A stretch of 64,000 bases of DNA from an uncultured Clostridia bacterium (GCA_934132775.1 CAKPAA010000001.1:62001-126000); one strand, 5' to 3'. Positions 18,415 through 27,150 are shown, counted from the first letter of the stretch. Made by a program: numbers and translations. Notes: generated by a model from the sequence alone, not told the origin.

Positions 18415-20508
18415 TTATACAATACGCATTAAATTAACTCTGCCTTGATCATCTATTTCAATAACTTTAACCGCAACTGTATCTCCTATCTTTACAACAT
18501 CCTCAACCTTTTCAACTCTTTCTTTTGCAAGTTTTGAAATGTGTATCATTCCTTCTTTTCCAGGAGCAATTTCAACAAATGCACCAAAGTTCATTATTCT
18601 TACAACTTTACCAACATATGTCTTTCCAAGTTCAAGTTCCATTGTTATTGCTTCTATAGTCTCCTTCGCTCTCATTGCCATTTCCGAATCTTGTCCAGCA
18701 ATGAACACTCTTCCGTCATCTTCTATATCTATTTTAACTCCTGTATCAGCAATAATCTTATTTATTACCTTTCCACCACTACCTATAACGTCTTTAATTT
18801 TATCTGGATTTATCTCCATCGTTATGATTTTAGGAGCATATTTAGATATTTCTTTTCTTGGTTCTGCAATAGCTTTAAGCATAACTTCATTTAAAATATA
18901 CATTCTAGCTGTTCTTGTTCTCTCAAAAGCTTGTTTAATTATATCATATGTCAAACCATCAATTTTTATATCAACTTGAATTGCTGTGATACCGTTCTTA
19001 GTTCCTGCAACTTTAAAGTCCATATCTCCAAAGAAGTCTTCAAGTCCTTGAATATCTGTAAGCATAACATATCTATTTCTGTCTCTATCATCTGTTACAA
19101 GACCTGTTGAAATTCCTGCAACTGGTTCTTTTATTGGAACACCAGCAGCCATAAGTGATAATGTGCTTCCACAAATACTTCCCTGAGATGTTGAACCATT
19201 TGAAGATAAAACTTCTGAAACAACTCTTATTGTGTATGGGAATTCTGATTCTGATGGAATTACTGGTGCAAGCGCTCTTTCTGCAAGTGCTCCGTGACCA
19301 ATTTCTCTTCTACCAGGACCTCTTGATGGTCTAGCTTCTCCAACACTGTATGGTGGGAAGTTGTAATGGTGAATGTATCTCTTTGTTTCTTCTTCATCAA
19401 GTCCATCTAATTCTTGTTCGTCTCCAATTGTTCCAAGTGTTGTTACAGACAATACTTGTGTTTGTCCTCTTGTGAATAAAGCACTACCGTGTGCTCTTGG
19501 TAATAAATCAACTTCACAGCTCAATGGTCTTATCTCATCAATAGCTCTGCCATCAACTCTTTTATGTTCTTCTAATATCAAGTGTCTAACTGTCTTCTTT
19601 TCAAGCTTGTACACAGTTTCACCAATTAAAGGCTTAATAGCTTCGAACTCTTCTTCTGAGTGATTTGCTTTCAAAAATTCTTCTATCTCAGTTTGTAAGT
19701 TTGCAACGTTATTGTCTCTTGTATCCTTATCTTTTTCTTGAACAGCTTCGCACATCTTTACACTGGCAAAGTTATATACTTCATTGAATAAATCATCTGG
19801 AACAGCACAAGATTCATACTCGAATTTTGGCTTTCCAATTTCCTTTTGCATATTTTCAATAAATTCTGCAATCTTCTTAATTTCACTATGACCTTTAATT
19901 ATAGCTTCAAGCATAACATCTTCTGGAATTTCATCAGCACCAGCTTCTATCATAGAAACTTTTTCTTTCGTTCCAGCAACCGTTAGATTAAGTCTATTTT
20001 TTGCTCTTTGTTCTAATGTTGGGTTTATAACTATTTCACCATCAACATATCCAACACTAACTGCTGCTGTTGGTCCATTGAAAGGAATATCTGAAATAGA
20101 TAATGCAGCAGATGTACCAATTTGAGCTGCAACTTCTGGTGAACAATCAGGATCAACAGAAAGAACCATTGCATTTACGCAAACATCATTTCTTAAATCT
20201 TTTGGGAATAATGGTCTGATTGGTCTATCAATAGCACGTGAAACTAAAATAGCCTTGTCAGATGGTTTTCCTTCTCTTTTTATAAAGCTTCCTGGAATTT
20301 TTCCAACTGAATATAATCTCTCTTCATAATCTACTGAAAGTGGGAAAAAGTCGATCCCCTCTCTTGGTTTCTTTGAAGCTGTAACATTAACTATAACAGC
20401 AGTATCACCATATCTAACAAGCACGCTGCCATTAGCTAGTCCAGCCATTTTGCCAGTTTCCAAAGTTAATTGTCTTCCGGCAAGTTCCATTGAATAACTT
20501 TTAAACAT
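18415..20508 (-). CDS. pnp: Polyribonucleotide nucleotidyltransferase (PNPase)
   Basis: Phosphorolytic 3'-5' exoribonuclease of the mRNA decay machinery, active as a trimer. Two RNase PH cores are visible (first with EGKPSDKAILVSRAIDRP, second with RRALA-type block RREIGHGALAERAL), separated by a helical domain, then KH (IGSGGKVINKI) and S1 (VGKVVRIMNFGAFVE) RNA-binding domains. 697 residues is full length. ATG follows AAGGAG. It is preceded by its own promoter and, further up, by rpsO, the widespread rpsO-pnp order. Confidence 0.98.
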   Translation of the reverse strand: MFKSYSMELAGRQLTLETGKMAGLANGSVLVRYGDTAVIVNVTASKKPREGIDFFPLSVDYEERLYSVGKIPGSFIKREGKPSDKAILVSRAIDRPIRPLFPKDLRNDVCVNAMVLSVDPDCSPEVAAQIGTSAALSISDIPFNGPTAAVSVGYVDGEIVINPTLEQRAKNRLNLTVAGTKEKVSMIEAGADEIPEDVMLEAIIKGHSEIKKIAEFIENMQKEIGKPKFEYESCAVPDDLFNEVYNFASVKMCEAVQEKDKDTRDNNVANLQTEIEEFLKANHSEEEFEAIKPLIGETVYKLEKKTVRHLILEEHKRVDGRAIDEIRPLSCEVDLLPRAHGSALFTRGQTQVLSVTTLGTIGDEQELDGLDEEETKRYIHHYNFPPYSVGEARPSRGPGRREIGHGALAERALAPVIPSESEFPYTIRVVSEVLSSNGSTSQGSICGSTLSLMAAGVPIKEPVAGISTGLVTDDRDRNRYVMLTDIQGLEDFFGDMDFKVAGTKNGITAIQVDIKIDGLTYDIIKQAFERTRTARMYILNEVMLKAIAEPRKEISKYAPKIITMEINPDKIKDVIGSGGKVINKIIADTGVKIDIEDDGRVFIAGQDSEMAMRAKETIEAITMELELGKTYVGKVVRIMNFGAFVEIAPGKEGMIHISKLAKERVEKVEDVVKIGDTVAVKVIEIDDQGRVNLMRIV

Positions 20509-20522
20509 ATATATTTCTCCTT

Positions 20523-20576
20523 TTCCGAGGCCGTGCCTCTTTTTTATTATATAAAAAATGAAAATTTAAAAGTCAA
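20523..20576 (-). promoter_or_regulatory. pnp promoter and leader hairpin
   Basis: On the minus strand TTGACT (20576-20571) is followed by TATATAAT ending at 20546: 17 bases to TATATA or 19 to TATAAT. The short leader then contains GAGGC-ACG-GCCTC (about 20526-20538), a small hairpin just ahead of the pnp ribosome binding site that could affect initiation. Confidence 0.65.
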
Positions 20577-20831
20577 TGACCCCTAACTTTCATATGTCGA
20601 AACTTAGCTCGACTTTAAAGGTGCACTATTATTGCTTAATAGCAGAAAAATATATTTCACTTTTACTGCTTTTTAGCAAAAAATATAATGCACTTAACTC
20701 GGGAGTTTTATATGTAGCTGTAGTGTCTAAAGATTGCTAAAATCTCCACACATTACACCTACATCATAAAAAATTCCTAAGTTTAGATTTTTTTAAGGGA
20801 GGCAACTTTAATAAGTTTACCTCCCTCATAA
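20577..20831 (-). other. Hairpin-rich rpsO-pnp spacer
   Basis: No reading frame. Read from rpsO towards pnp there are three stacked inverted repeats: GGGAGG..CCTCCC right after the rpsO stop (about 20797-20825), a long nested hairpin ATGTAG (20712-20717) with CTACAT (20759-20764), and an imperfect long stem around AGGTGCA/TGCACTT (about 20608-20700). None is followed by a clean minus-strand U tract, so they look like processing, stability or attenuation elements rather than simple terminators. Confidence 0.5.
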
Positions 20832-21086
20832 TTACTTTCTCAAACCTAATCTATCGATTAAAGAACGATATCTTTCAACATCAGTCTTTTCTAGATATTT
20901 AAGTAAGCCTCTTCTTTGTCCAACCATTTTGAAAAGTCCTCTTCTAGAATGATTATCTTTTTTATGAACTTTTAGGTGTTCTGTAAGCTCAGCTATTCTA
21001 TTTGTAAGCAAAGCAATTTGAACTTCTGGTGAACCAGTGTCGCCTTCGTGAGTAGCATATTCTTTAATAATTTGAGCCTTATCCAT
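20832..21086 (-). CDS. rpsO: 30S ribosomal protein S15
   Basis: Binds the central domain of 16S rRNA early in 30S assembly. The 84-residue protein has the whole S15 helical layout, with EGDTGSPEVQIALLT near residue 14 and the RNA-binding DNHSRRGL near 44, ending in RLGLRK. It is a few residues shorter than the usual 87-89 at the start. ATG follows AAGGAGG. The promoter lies at 21180-21208 with a leader of nearly 90 bases. Confidence 0.97.
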   Translation of the reverse strand: MDKAQIIKEYATHEGDTGSPEVQIALLTNRIAELTEHLKVHKKDNHSRRGLFKMVGQRRGLLKYLEKTDVERYRSLIDRLGLRK

Positions 21087-21173
21087 CTTGAATTACCTCC
21101 TTCTTTTAATAATAATCGCCTATGAGCTAGAAACGTTAACGGAGATATTGTTAAGGTGTCCATCTCAAGGTTC
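21087..21173 (-). promoter_or_regulatory. rpsO mRNA leader, possible S15 autoregulatory element
   Basis: The transcript between the promoter and the rpsO start can pair GAGAT with ATCTC and holds a second complementary pair around AACGTTAACGG. S15 is known to repress its own mRNA through leader structures in several bacteria, including Firmicutes, so a regulatory fold is plausible. The claim rests on position and simple pairing only. Confidence 0.3.
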
Positions 21174-21179
21174 GTTAGT

Positions 21180-21208
21180 ATTATATAACATAATCTTGCA
21201 TAACGCAA
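21180..21208 (-). promoter_or_regulatory. Sigma-A promoter for rpsO
   Basis: On the minus strand: TTGCGT, 17-base spacer, TATAAT. Confidence 0.8.
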
Positions 21209-21390
21209 TAGTAAAATTTCATATTTTTTCTTGCCCTAGCTCTAATTTATCCACTTTTCGTTCAATTTCACGAAAAGATAATAAATTTTCAATATTCCAT
21301 TTATCATCAAGTATTCTTGTGGGATTTTCTCGTTAGTAAAACCAAATTTTTGTGCAAAATGTATTTATGATTCATTTTTTAACACAACAT

Positions 21391-21433
21391 TGTAAAAAAA
21401 ATACTGAATCTTTACACACTTTGATTCAGTATT
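21391..21433 (-). terminator. Bidirectional intrinsic terminator
   Basis: AATACTGAATC (21400-21410) pairs perfectly with GATTCAGTATT (21423-21433). On the minus strand a run of T follows (21399 downward), ending the small gene at 21479-21574; on the plus strand CTTTTTG follows. Confidence 0.8.
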
Positions 21434-21478
21434 CTTTTTGTCACAAGCAACTATTTAATTTTGAAATGAAGCTTAATT

Positions 21479-21574
21479 CTAGCCTCTAAGTATTATTAAA
21501 AATATTAAAACAAAGAATAAAAATCTACTGCTACAACAGCAGTTGTTTGACATTGAGTTGTTACAGTCTCCCAT
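21479..21574 (-). CDS. 31-residue Cys-rich single-span membrane peptide
   Basis: Reading frame MGDCNNSMSNNCCCSSR followed by a hydrophobic helix FLFFVLIFLIIL and a final RG. ATG is preceded by AAAGGAGG with good spacing, and a strong terminator follows 46 bases downstream, so the frame is very likely translated. A polar Cys/Asn head with a hydrophobic tail recalls the YjcZ-like and other tiny sporulation membrane proteins of Firmicutes, but there is no sequence signature strong enough to assign it. It lies 78 bases after the FG-GAP-like gene. Confidence 0.65.
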   Translation of the reverse strand: MGDCNNSMSNNCCCSSRFLFFVLIFLIILRG

Positions 21575-21652
21575 TCTTATACCTCCTTTTGCTTTTATAC
21601 TCTATTTTATGCAAGAGCAATGCAAAGTGTTACTATGATAATATTATTTATT

Positions 21653-22489
21653 CTAATATAAAAGATTTCCTAATTTTTCGCCTTTTGCTTCTTTTATATT
21701 CCAAGCTCCATTTTCATATTTCCAAATAACATCCACTTGATCTAATATATCTAGATTGTCAAAACCTTTTATTCTCTGTTTTGTTTTTATTCCATAATAA
21801 TCGTTTAACTCCACAAATTCTACCTTAGTAAATCCTGAAGTTGTTATATTATTTTTAGTTCCTGTAACTCTTCCGCTTTCGTCATAGAAACCACTTGTTA
21901 TGTAATTTTCTTTTTTATCATTTATCTCAATTTTCTTTTCATAATTTATTTTTCTAGCTGTTATATGAGCCTTAAAGCCATCTAGAAATGCACCTGTAAA
22001 TATTAAACCTCTGTTATCTTTATTTTTAAATATTTCTTTGCTTTCTCCATTGCTTATAGTTAGTATCCTAACTGTATTAGTTGTGTCCTCATTTTCGGCA
22101 ATTAAAACTATATCATTTATTCCATCTCCTGTTACATCTTTTAAATATATTTTGGGCTTATTTGCATTTAGCTTTTTCAAGTTTCCTCTTATAAATTCTT
22201 GATTCTGAGTGTCATACACAACAACATCAATGTTGGTTGCATCTGTTTCTGATACTTCTGATTTTTCACCTATAACTATTATCATATCTTTTTCGCCATC
22301 ACCAGTAACATCATCAATTTCATAATTAAGCACATACATTGTTGTTCCATAATCTATTCCTGTAAATTCATCGCCAACATCTATTTCTAACGGTTTAAAT
22401 TCTATTGTTTCTTCCTTTTTTGAAATCGTATTAAACACAACAACTAAAATTACCAGAATTACTATTATAAATATAGATTTTGTTTTCAT
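21653..22489 (-). CDS. Membrane-anchored protein with FG-GAP/VCBS-like repeats
   Basis: 278 residues with an N-terminal signal anchor (about residues 5-21), so the rest is outside the membrane. Two repeats, DVTGDGEKDMIIV near residue 60 and DVTGDGINDIVLI near residue 118, have the calcium-binding DxxGDGxxD loop followed by a beta strand, as in FG-GAP or VCBS proteins. With only two clear repeats, a small incomplete propeller or an extended domain is possible. Function unknown; a surface or intermembrane role in a spore-former is inference. ATG follows AAAGGAGGAG. Confidence 0.65.
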   Translation of the reverse strand: MKTKSIFIIVILVILVVVFNTISKKEETIEFKPLEIDVGDEFTGIDYGTTMYVLNYEIDDVTGDGEKDMIIVIGEKSEVSETDATNIDVVVYDTQNQEFIRGNLKKLNANKPKIYLKDVTGDGINDIVLIAENEDTTNTVRILTISNGESKEIFKNKDNRGLIFTGAFLDGFKAHITARKINYEKKIEINDKKENYITSGFYDESGRVTGTKNNITTSGFTKVEFVELNDYYGIKTKQRIKGFDNLDILDQVDVIWKYENGAWNIKEAKGEKLGNLLY

Positions 22490-22565
22490 AAAAAAACTCC
22501 TCCTTTAATACATAAGTATTAGGAAGAGTTTAATTATATTCTTTATTTTATCATTATTTTAGGTT

Positions 22566-22874
22566 TTATAATGGATTAGCAGAAAGTTTTATTACTAAGT
22601 TCATATTGTCATCTTTTGCTACAATATTTTTTCTTATCTGACCACATTTCTTGCATTTATAAACAATCACATAACCTTTTTTTGAATTATTCTCTATTCC
22701 TATCGGCTCTAACATTCCGTGACATTTTTCTAGTCTATCTCCTGGATTTATATCAACGTGTTTTGCATATAGACAATATGGGCAATGGTCTCTGCAAGTG
22801 TATCCTAACTTGCTAACTTTCTTGCCACAATTTTCACATATAAATTCTTCATCTATAACAGTAAAATTACCCAT
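22566..22874 (-). CDS. RNHCP-type zinc-binding protein
   Basis: 102 residues. The pattern CENCGKKV, then RDHCPYCLYAKHVD with GDRLEKCHGMLEP, and CKKCGQIRKN matches the RNHCP domain (here R-D-H-C-P), a likely zinc-binding module in Firmicute and actinobacterial proteins of unknown role. Eight cysteines could bind two zinc ions. ATG follows AAAAAGGAG. It lies 13 bases after the nucleoside kinase gene and is probably cotranscribed with it. Confidence 0.82.
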   Translation of the reverse strand: MGNFTVIDEEFICENCGKKVSKLGYTCRDHCPYCLYAKHVDINPGDRLEKCHGMLEPIGIENNSKKGYVIVYKCKKCGQIRKNIVAKDDNMNLVIKLSANPL

Positions 22875-22887
22875 TTAAAACTCCTTT

Positions 22888-24534
22888 TTATCTATAAAAA
22901 CAACCGCCACCCAAAAATTCTCTAAGTATTGAATTTATTGGGACTTCATTTATATCTATTGGCAAGAAATATCCTAAAAATTCAGATAGTCTTCTTGCTT
23001 CTGCATACTCAGCTTCGCTTCTTTCAACCTTAGCAAGTTCTGGCTCTAAGAAAGGCTTTATAACTGCTGCTTCATAGATTAGTGATGAATTAAACATAAC
23101 ATCAGCATCTTCTTGATATGGGAAAATGTATTTTTCTTCACCATTTCTAACTGATGGCCACATTTTAAGTGTTGAAACTGGCGAATGTCCTCTAAATGAA
23201 CTATCTCTCATTATCCTTCTTATAAGTCTAGTATCAGCTGTTGATATTCTATTGTAATCATCAATATTTAGTGCCGTTAATGCGCTTATGTATATCTTAA
23301 ATTTATTTTTTCTCGGAATAGCAGCTGTCATTTTTTCATTTAATCCGTGAATTCCTTCTACTATCAAGACCTGATTTTCTTCTAGTTTTGCGAATTTTCC
23401 TTCATAAACCCTTGTACCAGTTGTAAAATCAAATGTTGGTAAACTTACTTCTTCACCATTTAATAGTGCTGTCAATTGTTCATTAAACAATTCTAAGTCA
23501 AGGGCTTCTAAACATTCAAAATCATAGTTTCCATCTTTATCAACTGGTGTTTTATCTCTGTTAACAAAATAATTATCCATAGATAAAGCAACTGATGTGA
23601 TTCCATTTACTCTTAGTTGAATTGCTAATCTCTGTGCGAAAGTAGTCTTTCCAGAAGATGAAGGCCCTGCTATCAAAACAAGTTTCTTTTTCTTATCTGC
23701 TGCTATCATATCTGCAATTTGTGCTATTTTCTTTTCGTGCAAAGCTTCTGATATTTTAACAAGTTCAGAGGCCTTACCATTCTTTATCCAGCTATTCAAT
23801 TCCGATACATTTTGTACACCTAGCACCCTGTGCAATTTCTCATATTCATTAAAAGTTGCATATAATTTTTTAGTTTCCTTTATTTTCTCAATTCTTGTTG
23901 GATTTGAACGTCTTGGATAAACTAAAAGTGCGCCTTTTTCATATGGCAACAAATCATAGTATTTCATATAACCTGTTGAAAGTGGCATAACTCCATAAAA
24001 ATAGTTAACTGTATTTCCACAAGAATATAAAGATACGTGTGATTTCATTCTATCCTCGATAAGTCCAATTTTATCTAGTCTATTGCTCTTCATATATAGT
24101 TTTTTAGCATCTTCAACAGATAATTCACTTTTGACAAATTGAATGTCCTTTTTAATAATTTCATTCATTTTTTCTTTTACTTTTTCTATTGCTCCGTCTG
24201 GTATATCACTTCCATCAGCCGTTTCGCAATATAGTGAATATCCTAGTGAATAATTAACTATTATTCTTAAATCTGGATATAACTCTTCAAATGCTTTCGT
24301 CATGACAAAAGTTAAACCTCTAACATATATTCTGCATCCATCTGAAAGTGTATAATCTATCAATGATATTTTGCAATCCTCTTCAATATAGTAATCTAGT
24401 GGTTTTACCTCATTATCTATATAGCACGCAAGCACCGTACTTGTATCTATCTTTAAATCTTCTTTCAAAAAATCTATAACTTTTTTTCCTTTTTCTATTT
24501 CATATTCTTGATGTTCATATTTTACTTTAATCAT
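22888..24534 (-). CDS. Nucleoside (uridine) kinase with TGS-like N-terminal domain
   Basis: 548 residues. The N-terminal 60 residues look like a ubiquitin-fold TGS domain, followed by a threonyl-tRNA-synthetase-like second domain with CGNTVNYFYG, and a C-terminal uridine kinase domain with Walker A GPSSSGKTTF near residue 290, LSMDNYFVNR and LIVEGIHGLN. This composite is common in Clostridia and Bacteroidetes; the kinase half phosphorylates nucleosides in pyrimidine salvage, while the role of the front half is unknown. ATG follows AAGGAGG. Downstream neighbour is the RNHCP gene. Confidence 0.88.
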   Translation of the reverse strand: MIKVKYEHQEYEIEKGKKVIDFLKEDLKIDTSTVLACYIDNEVKPLDYYIEEDCKISLIDYTLSDGCRIYVRGLTFVMTKAFEELYPDLRIIVNYSLGYSLYCETADGSDIPDGAIEKVKEKMNEIIKKDIQFVKSELSVEDAKKLYMKSNRLDKIGLIEDRMKSHVSLYSCGNTVNYFYGVMPLSTGYMKYYDLLPYEKGALLVYPRRSNPTRIEKIKETKKLYATFNEYEKLHRVLGVQNVSELNSWIKNGKASELVKISEALHEKKIAQIADMIAADKKKKLVLIAGPSSSGKTTFAQRLAIQLRVNGITSVALSMDNYFVNRDKTPVDKDGNYDFECLEALDLELFNEQLTALLNGEEVSLPTFDFTTGTRVYEGKFAKLEENQVLIVEGIHGLNEKMTAAIPRKNKFKIYISALTALNIDDYNRISTADTRLIRRIMRDSSFRGHSPVSTLKMWPSVRNGEEKYIFPYQEDADVMFNSSLIYEAAVIKPFLEPELAKVERSEAEYAEARRLSEFLGYFLPIDINEVPINSILREFLGGGCFYR

Positions 24535-24593
24535 AAAACAACCTCCTTACGAATATGATTTTAACTAATTATGTTTAAATAGTCAATTAAATA

Positions 24594-25976
24594 TTAAAGC
24601 ACTTCACCTTTTAAGAACCACGTATGTTCAGAAACTATTCTTATATCTACTTCTTTTCCGATTAAGTCTTTGCTAGCTTCAAAATTTACGACTTTATAAC
24701 TTCTTGTTCTACCTGTTAGCATATCTTTATTAGTTTTGCTTTCTCCCTCAACTAATACTTTTTGAACTGTTCCAACATACTTCTTAGTTTCTTCTGCTGT
24801 TATAGAATCAGCAAGCTCTTTTAATCTCGAAAATCTCTCTGATTTTACCTCTTCTGGGATGTGATTTGGCATCTTTTCGGCTGCTGTCCCTCTTCTAACC
24901 GAATAAATAAACATAAATACCTGTTCAAACTTCACTTTTCTAACTACATCTAACGTATCTTCAAAATCTTCTTCTGTTTCTCCCGGAAAACCAACTATTA
25001 TATCTGTTGTGAAAGAAACATTCTTTACTTTACTTCTTATTTTATCAACTAAATTTAGGTATTGTTCTTTTGTATATTTTCTATTCATAAGTTTTAAAAC
25101 GTTTGAACTTCCTGATTGTAAAGGCAAATGTATTACCTTACAAACACTATCACATTCAGCTATTGCATCAATTACATCATCTGTAAAGTTCTTTGGATGT
25201 GGCGACATAAATCTAACAATATCTATTCCATCTATCTTGTCTATGTCATAAAGTAAATTTGCAAAATTGTAGCCTTCTCCACCGTCATAAGAGTTTACAT
25301 TTTGACCTAATAGCATTATTTCTTTGTATCCCTCTGCTGCAAGCTCACGTATCTCTTTTAATATATCTTCTGGTTTTCTGCTTCTTTCTCTTCCCCTAGT
25401 ATATGGTACTATGCAATATGTGCAGAAATTATTACATCCATACATAATTGTAACTAGTGCAGTTCTTCCGCTTGTTCTCTTAACAGGCAATCCTTCAACT
25501 ATCTCACCGTCTATATTCCAAACATCAAAAACTTTTTTATTATTTACTAATTTTTCAAATATCATTTCTGGAAGCTTGTGTATATTGTGTGTGCCAAATA
25601 CTATGTCTACTTGCTTATAGCTTTGTTTTACTTTATCCACAATATGCTTTTCTTGACTCATGCATCCGCCAAGACATATTATCATATTATTCTTTTCTTT
25701 TAGATTTTTTAGTTCGCCAAGTTTTCCAAAAAGCTTTTCTTCGGCATTTTCTCTAACACAGCAAGTATTAAACACAACCAAATTAGCCTCTTGAATTGTG
25801 TCTGTTTCTTCATATCCCATTTCTGTAAGCATTCCCGCAATTTTTTCAGAGTCATTTTCATTAAGTTTGCAGCCCATAGTGTTTATAAAGTATTTAAGAC
25901 CAGCCGTGTACTCACGTGCTTGTAACATTATTTTTTCTTCATCTTTTATTTTTTGTTTTTCTTCTGCTTCAACCAC
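24594..25976 (-). CDS. miaB: tRNA-2-methylthio-N6-dimethylallyladenosine synthase (MiaB)
   Basis: Radical-SAM methylthiotransferase that converts i6A37 to ms2i6A37 in tRNAs reading UNN codons. The N-terminal UPF0004 domain carries three cluster cysteines (NTMGCKLNENDSE, NTCCVRENAEEK, CLGGCMSQE), the radical-SAM motif is CNNFCTYCIVPY, and a C-terminal TRAM domain follows. The GTG at 25988 overlaps the ribosome binding site AAAAGGAG; the GTG at 25976, 11 bases from it, is the more likely start and is used (460 residues). The terminator of the zinc-ribbon gene lies just upstream. Confidence 0.95.
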   Translation of the reverse strand: MVEAEEKQKIKDEEKIMLQAREYTAGLKYFINTMGCKLNENDSEKIAGMLTEMGYEETDTIQEANLVVFNTCCVRENAEEKLFGKLGELKNLKEKNNMIICLGGCMSQEKHIVDKVKQSYKQVDIVFGTHNIHKLPEMIFEKLVNNKKVFDVWNIDGEIVEGLPVKRTSGRTALVTIMYGCNNFCTYCIVPYTRGRERSRKPEDILKEIRELAAEGYKEIMLLGQNVNSYDGGEGYNFANLLYDIDKIDGIDIVRFMSPHPKNFTDDVIDAIAECDSVCKVIHLPLQSGSSNVLKLMNRKYTKEQYLNLVDKIRSKVKNVSFTTDIIVGFPGETEEDFEDTLDVVRKVKFEQVFMFIYSVRRGTAAEKMPNHIPEEVKSERFSRLKELADSITAEETKKYVGTVQKVLVEGESKTNKDMLTGRTRSYKVVNFEASKDLIGKEVDIRIVSEHTWFLKGEVL

Positions 25977-26000
25977 TATTTTATTCACTCCTTTTGTACC

Positions 26001-26030
26001 AAAAATAAGGACACCAATAAGATGTCCTTA
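26001..26030 (-). terminator. Intrinsic terminator of the efp/zinc-ribbon operon
   Basis: TAAGGACA (26006-26013) pairs with TGTCCTTA (26023-26030); on the minus strand TTTTT follows directly. Confidence 0.82.
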
Positions 26031-26082
26031 ACATTTTTTATCTATGAAAAACAATTTCAAGGCTTAAATAGCAATCACTTGC

Positions 26083-26511
26083 CTATTCTTCTTCGCCTTC
26101 ATCATCTTCTTCATTATGACAACCGTGACAATGGTGCTCTCCACAAGAACCACCGCAACATCCATCATCATCAAACAACAATTCCATTTCAATTGTATTT
26201 CCGCATTTTGGGCATTCAAAATCTTCGCCCTCCTCGGGAATTTTAAAAGGAATTATTTCTCCACAGTAAGGACAAGCTGCCTCAAACTCACTATTAAGAT
26301 TTTCTATCATTTCTTCTTCTATTTGAGAAAGGACATCTAATATCTCTTCTGTCTTTTCTTCAAGTTTCATTTGTCTTTCAGATATTTCAAGAAGTTTATC
26401 TGTGAAGATGGTTATAAGTTCAGACACTGACCCCATAACCTTTTCAGCTTCCTCTTTATTAGAAATAGTATCTTTTATTTCATTAACTTTCTTTGTTAAT
26501 TCTTCCTTCAT
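26083..26511 (-). CDS. CD1247-type coiled-coil zinc-ribbon protein
   Basis: 142 residues. The first 90 are helical and charged (coiled coil: KEELTKKVNEIKDTI and later KLEEKTEEILDVL). A zinc ribbon follows, CPYCGE ... CPKCGN, then an acidic tail containing a Cys/His cluster (CCGGSCGEHHCHGC) and a run of glutamates. This order matches the clostridial CD1247 N-terminal-domain family of unknown function. The ATG at 26511 has AGG six bases upstream; the longer frame to 26541 would overlap efp and is rejected. It follows the efp stop by 7 bases, a conserved clostridial pairing. Confidence 0.78.
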   Translation of the reverse strand: MKEELTKKVNEIKDTISNKEEAEKVMGSVSELITIFTDKLLEISERQMKLEEKTEEILDVLSQIEEEMIENLNSEFEAACPYCGEIIPFKIPEEGEDFECPKCGNTIEMELLFDDDGCCGGSCGEHHCHGCHNEEDDEGEEE

Positions 26512-26518
26512 ACTATAC

Positions 26519-27076
26519 CTATACCCTTTCCATATATTCACCAGTACGTGTATCTATACGAATCTTGTCGCCAATCTCAACAAAAAGAGGTACGTTCAAA
26601 ACATATCCTGTTTGTGTTGTTGCTGGTTTTGTAGCACCTGTTGATGTATCGCCTTTAAAACCTGGCTCTGTATAAGTAATTTCAAGTTCAACAAATATTG
26701 GAGGTTCAATTCCAAATACTTTTCCTTTATATGATACAACTTTAACTATCATATTATCTGTTAAGTAATTTAATGTATCACCTAGTTCATCTTTATTTAA
26801 TGGCAATTGTTCATATGTCTCATTATCCATAAAATAATACATATCTCCATCATTATATAGATATTGCATATCTTTTCTGTCAATTTGTGCTTCTTGCACT
26901 TTTTCTGTTGGATTAAATGTTTTTTCTAAAACAGACCCTGTCATTACATTTTTTAATTTTGTCCTTACGAACGCAGCTCCTTTTCCTGGCTTAACATGTT
27001 GGAATTCAACTACTCTATATACTTGGCTATCCATCTCAAATGTTACACCATTTCTAAAATCTCCTGCACTTATCAT
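26519..27076 (-). CDS. efp: Elongation factor P
   Basis: Ribosome factor that relieves stalling at polyproline runs by binding between P and E sites. The 185-residue protein shows the three-domain EF-P layout, with the tip loop HVKPGKGAAFVRTK near residue 30 containing the lysine that is modified in some bacteria, and the C-terminal IRIDTRTGEYMERV. ATG follows GAGAGGAG. It has its own promoter overlapping the end of the spoIIIA operon and is followed by the zinc-ribbon gene. Confidence 0.98.
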   Translation of the reverse strand: MISAGDFRNGVTFEMDSQVYRVVEFQHVKPGKGAAFVRTKLKNVMTGSVLEKTFNPTEKVQEAQIDRKDMQYLYNDGDMYYFMDNETYEQLPLNKDELGDTLNYLTDNMIVKVVSYKGKVFGIEPPIFVELEITYTEPGFKGDTSTGATKPATTQTGYVLNVPLFVEIGDKIRIDTRTGEYMERV

Positions 27077-27112
27077 TATTAAAACTCCTCTCGTTTCGTT
27101 TTTTACTGTGTC

Positions 27113-27150
27113 ATTTTATAACAAAAAAGCCAATATTTCAAGCCTTTTTT
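27113..27150 (-). promoter_or_regulatory. efp promoter overlapping the spoIIIA terminator
   Basis: On the minus strand TTGAAA (27141-27136), 17-base spacer, TAAAAT (27118-27113). The -35 region lies in the loop of a hairpin AAAAAAG..CTTTTTT (27123-27150) that probably ends spoIIIA transcription, so the two signals share the same bases. Confidence 0.65.

Noticed and set aside
26512..26541. Longer start of the zinc-ribbon protein
   Set aside because: It would overlap the end of efp, and a better-placed ATG exists at 26511.
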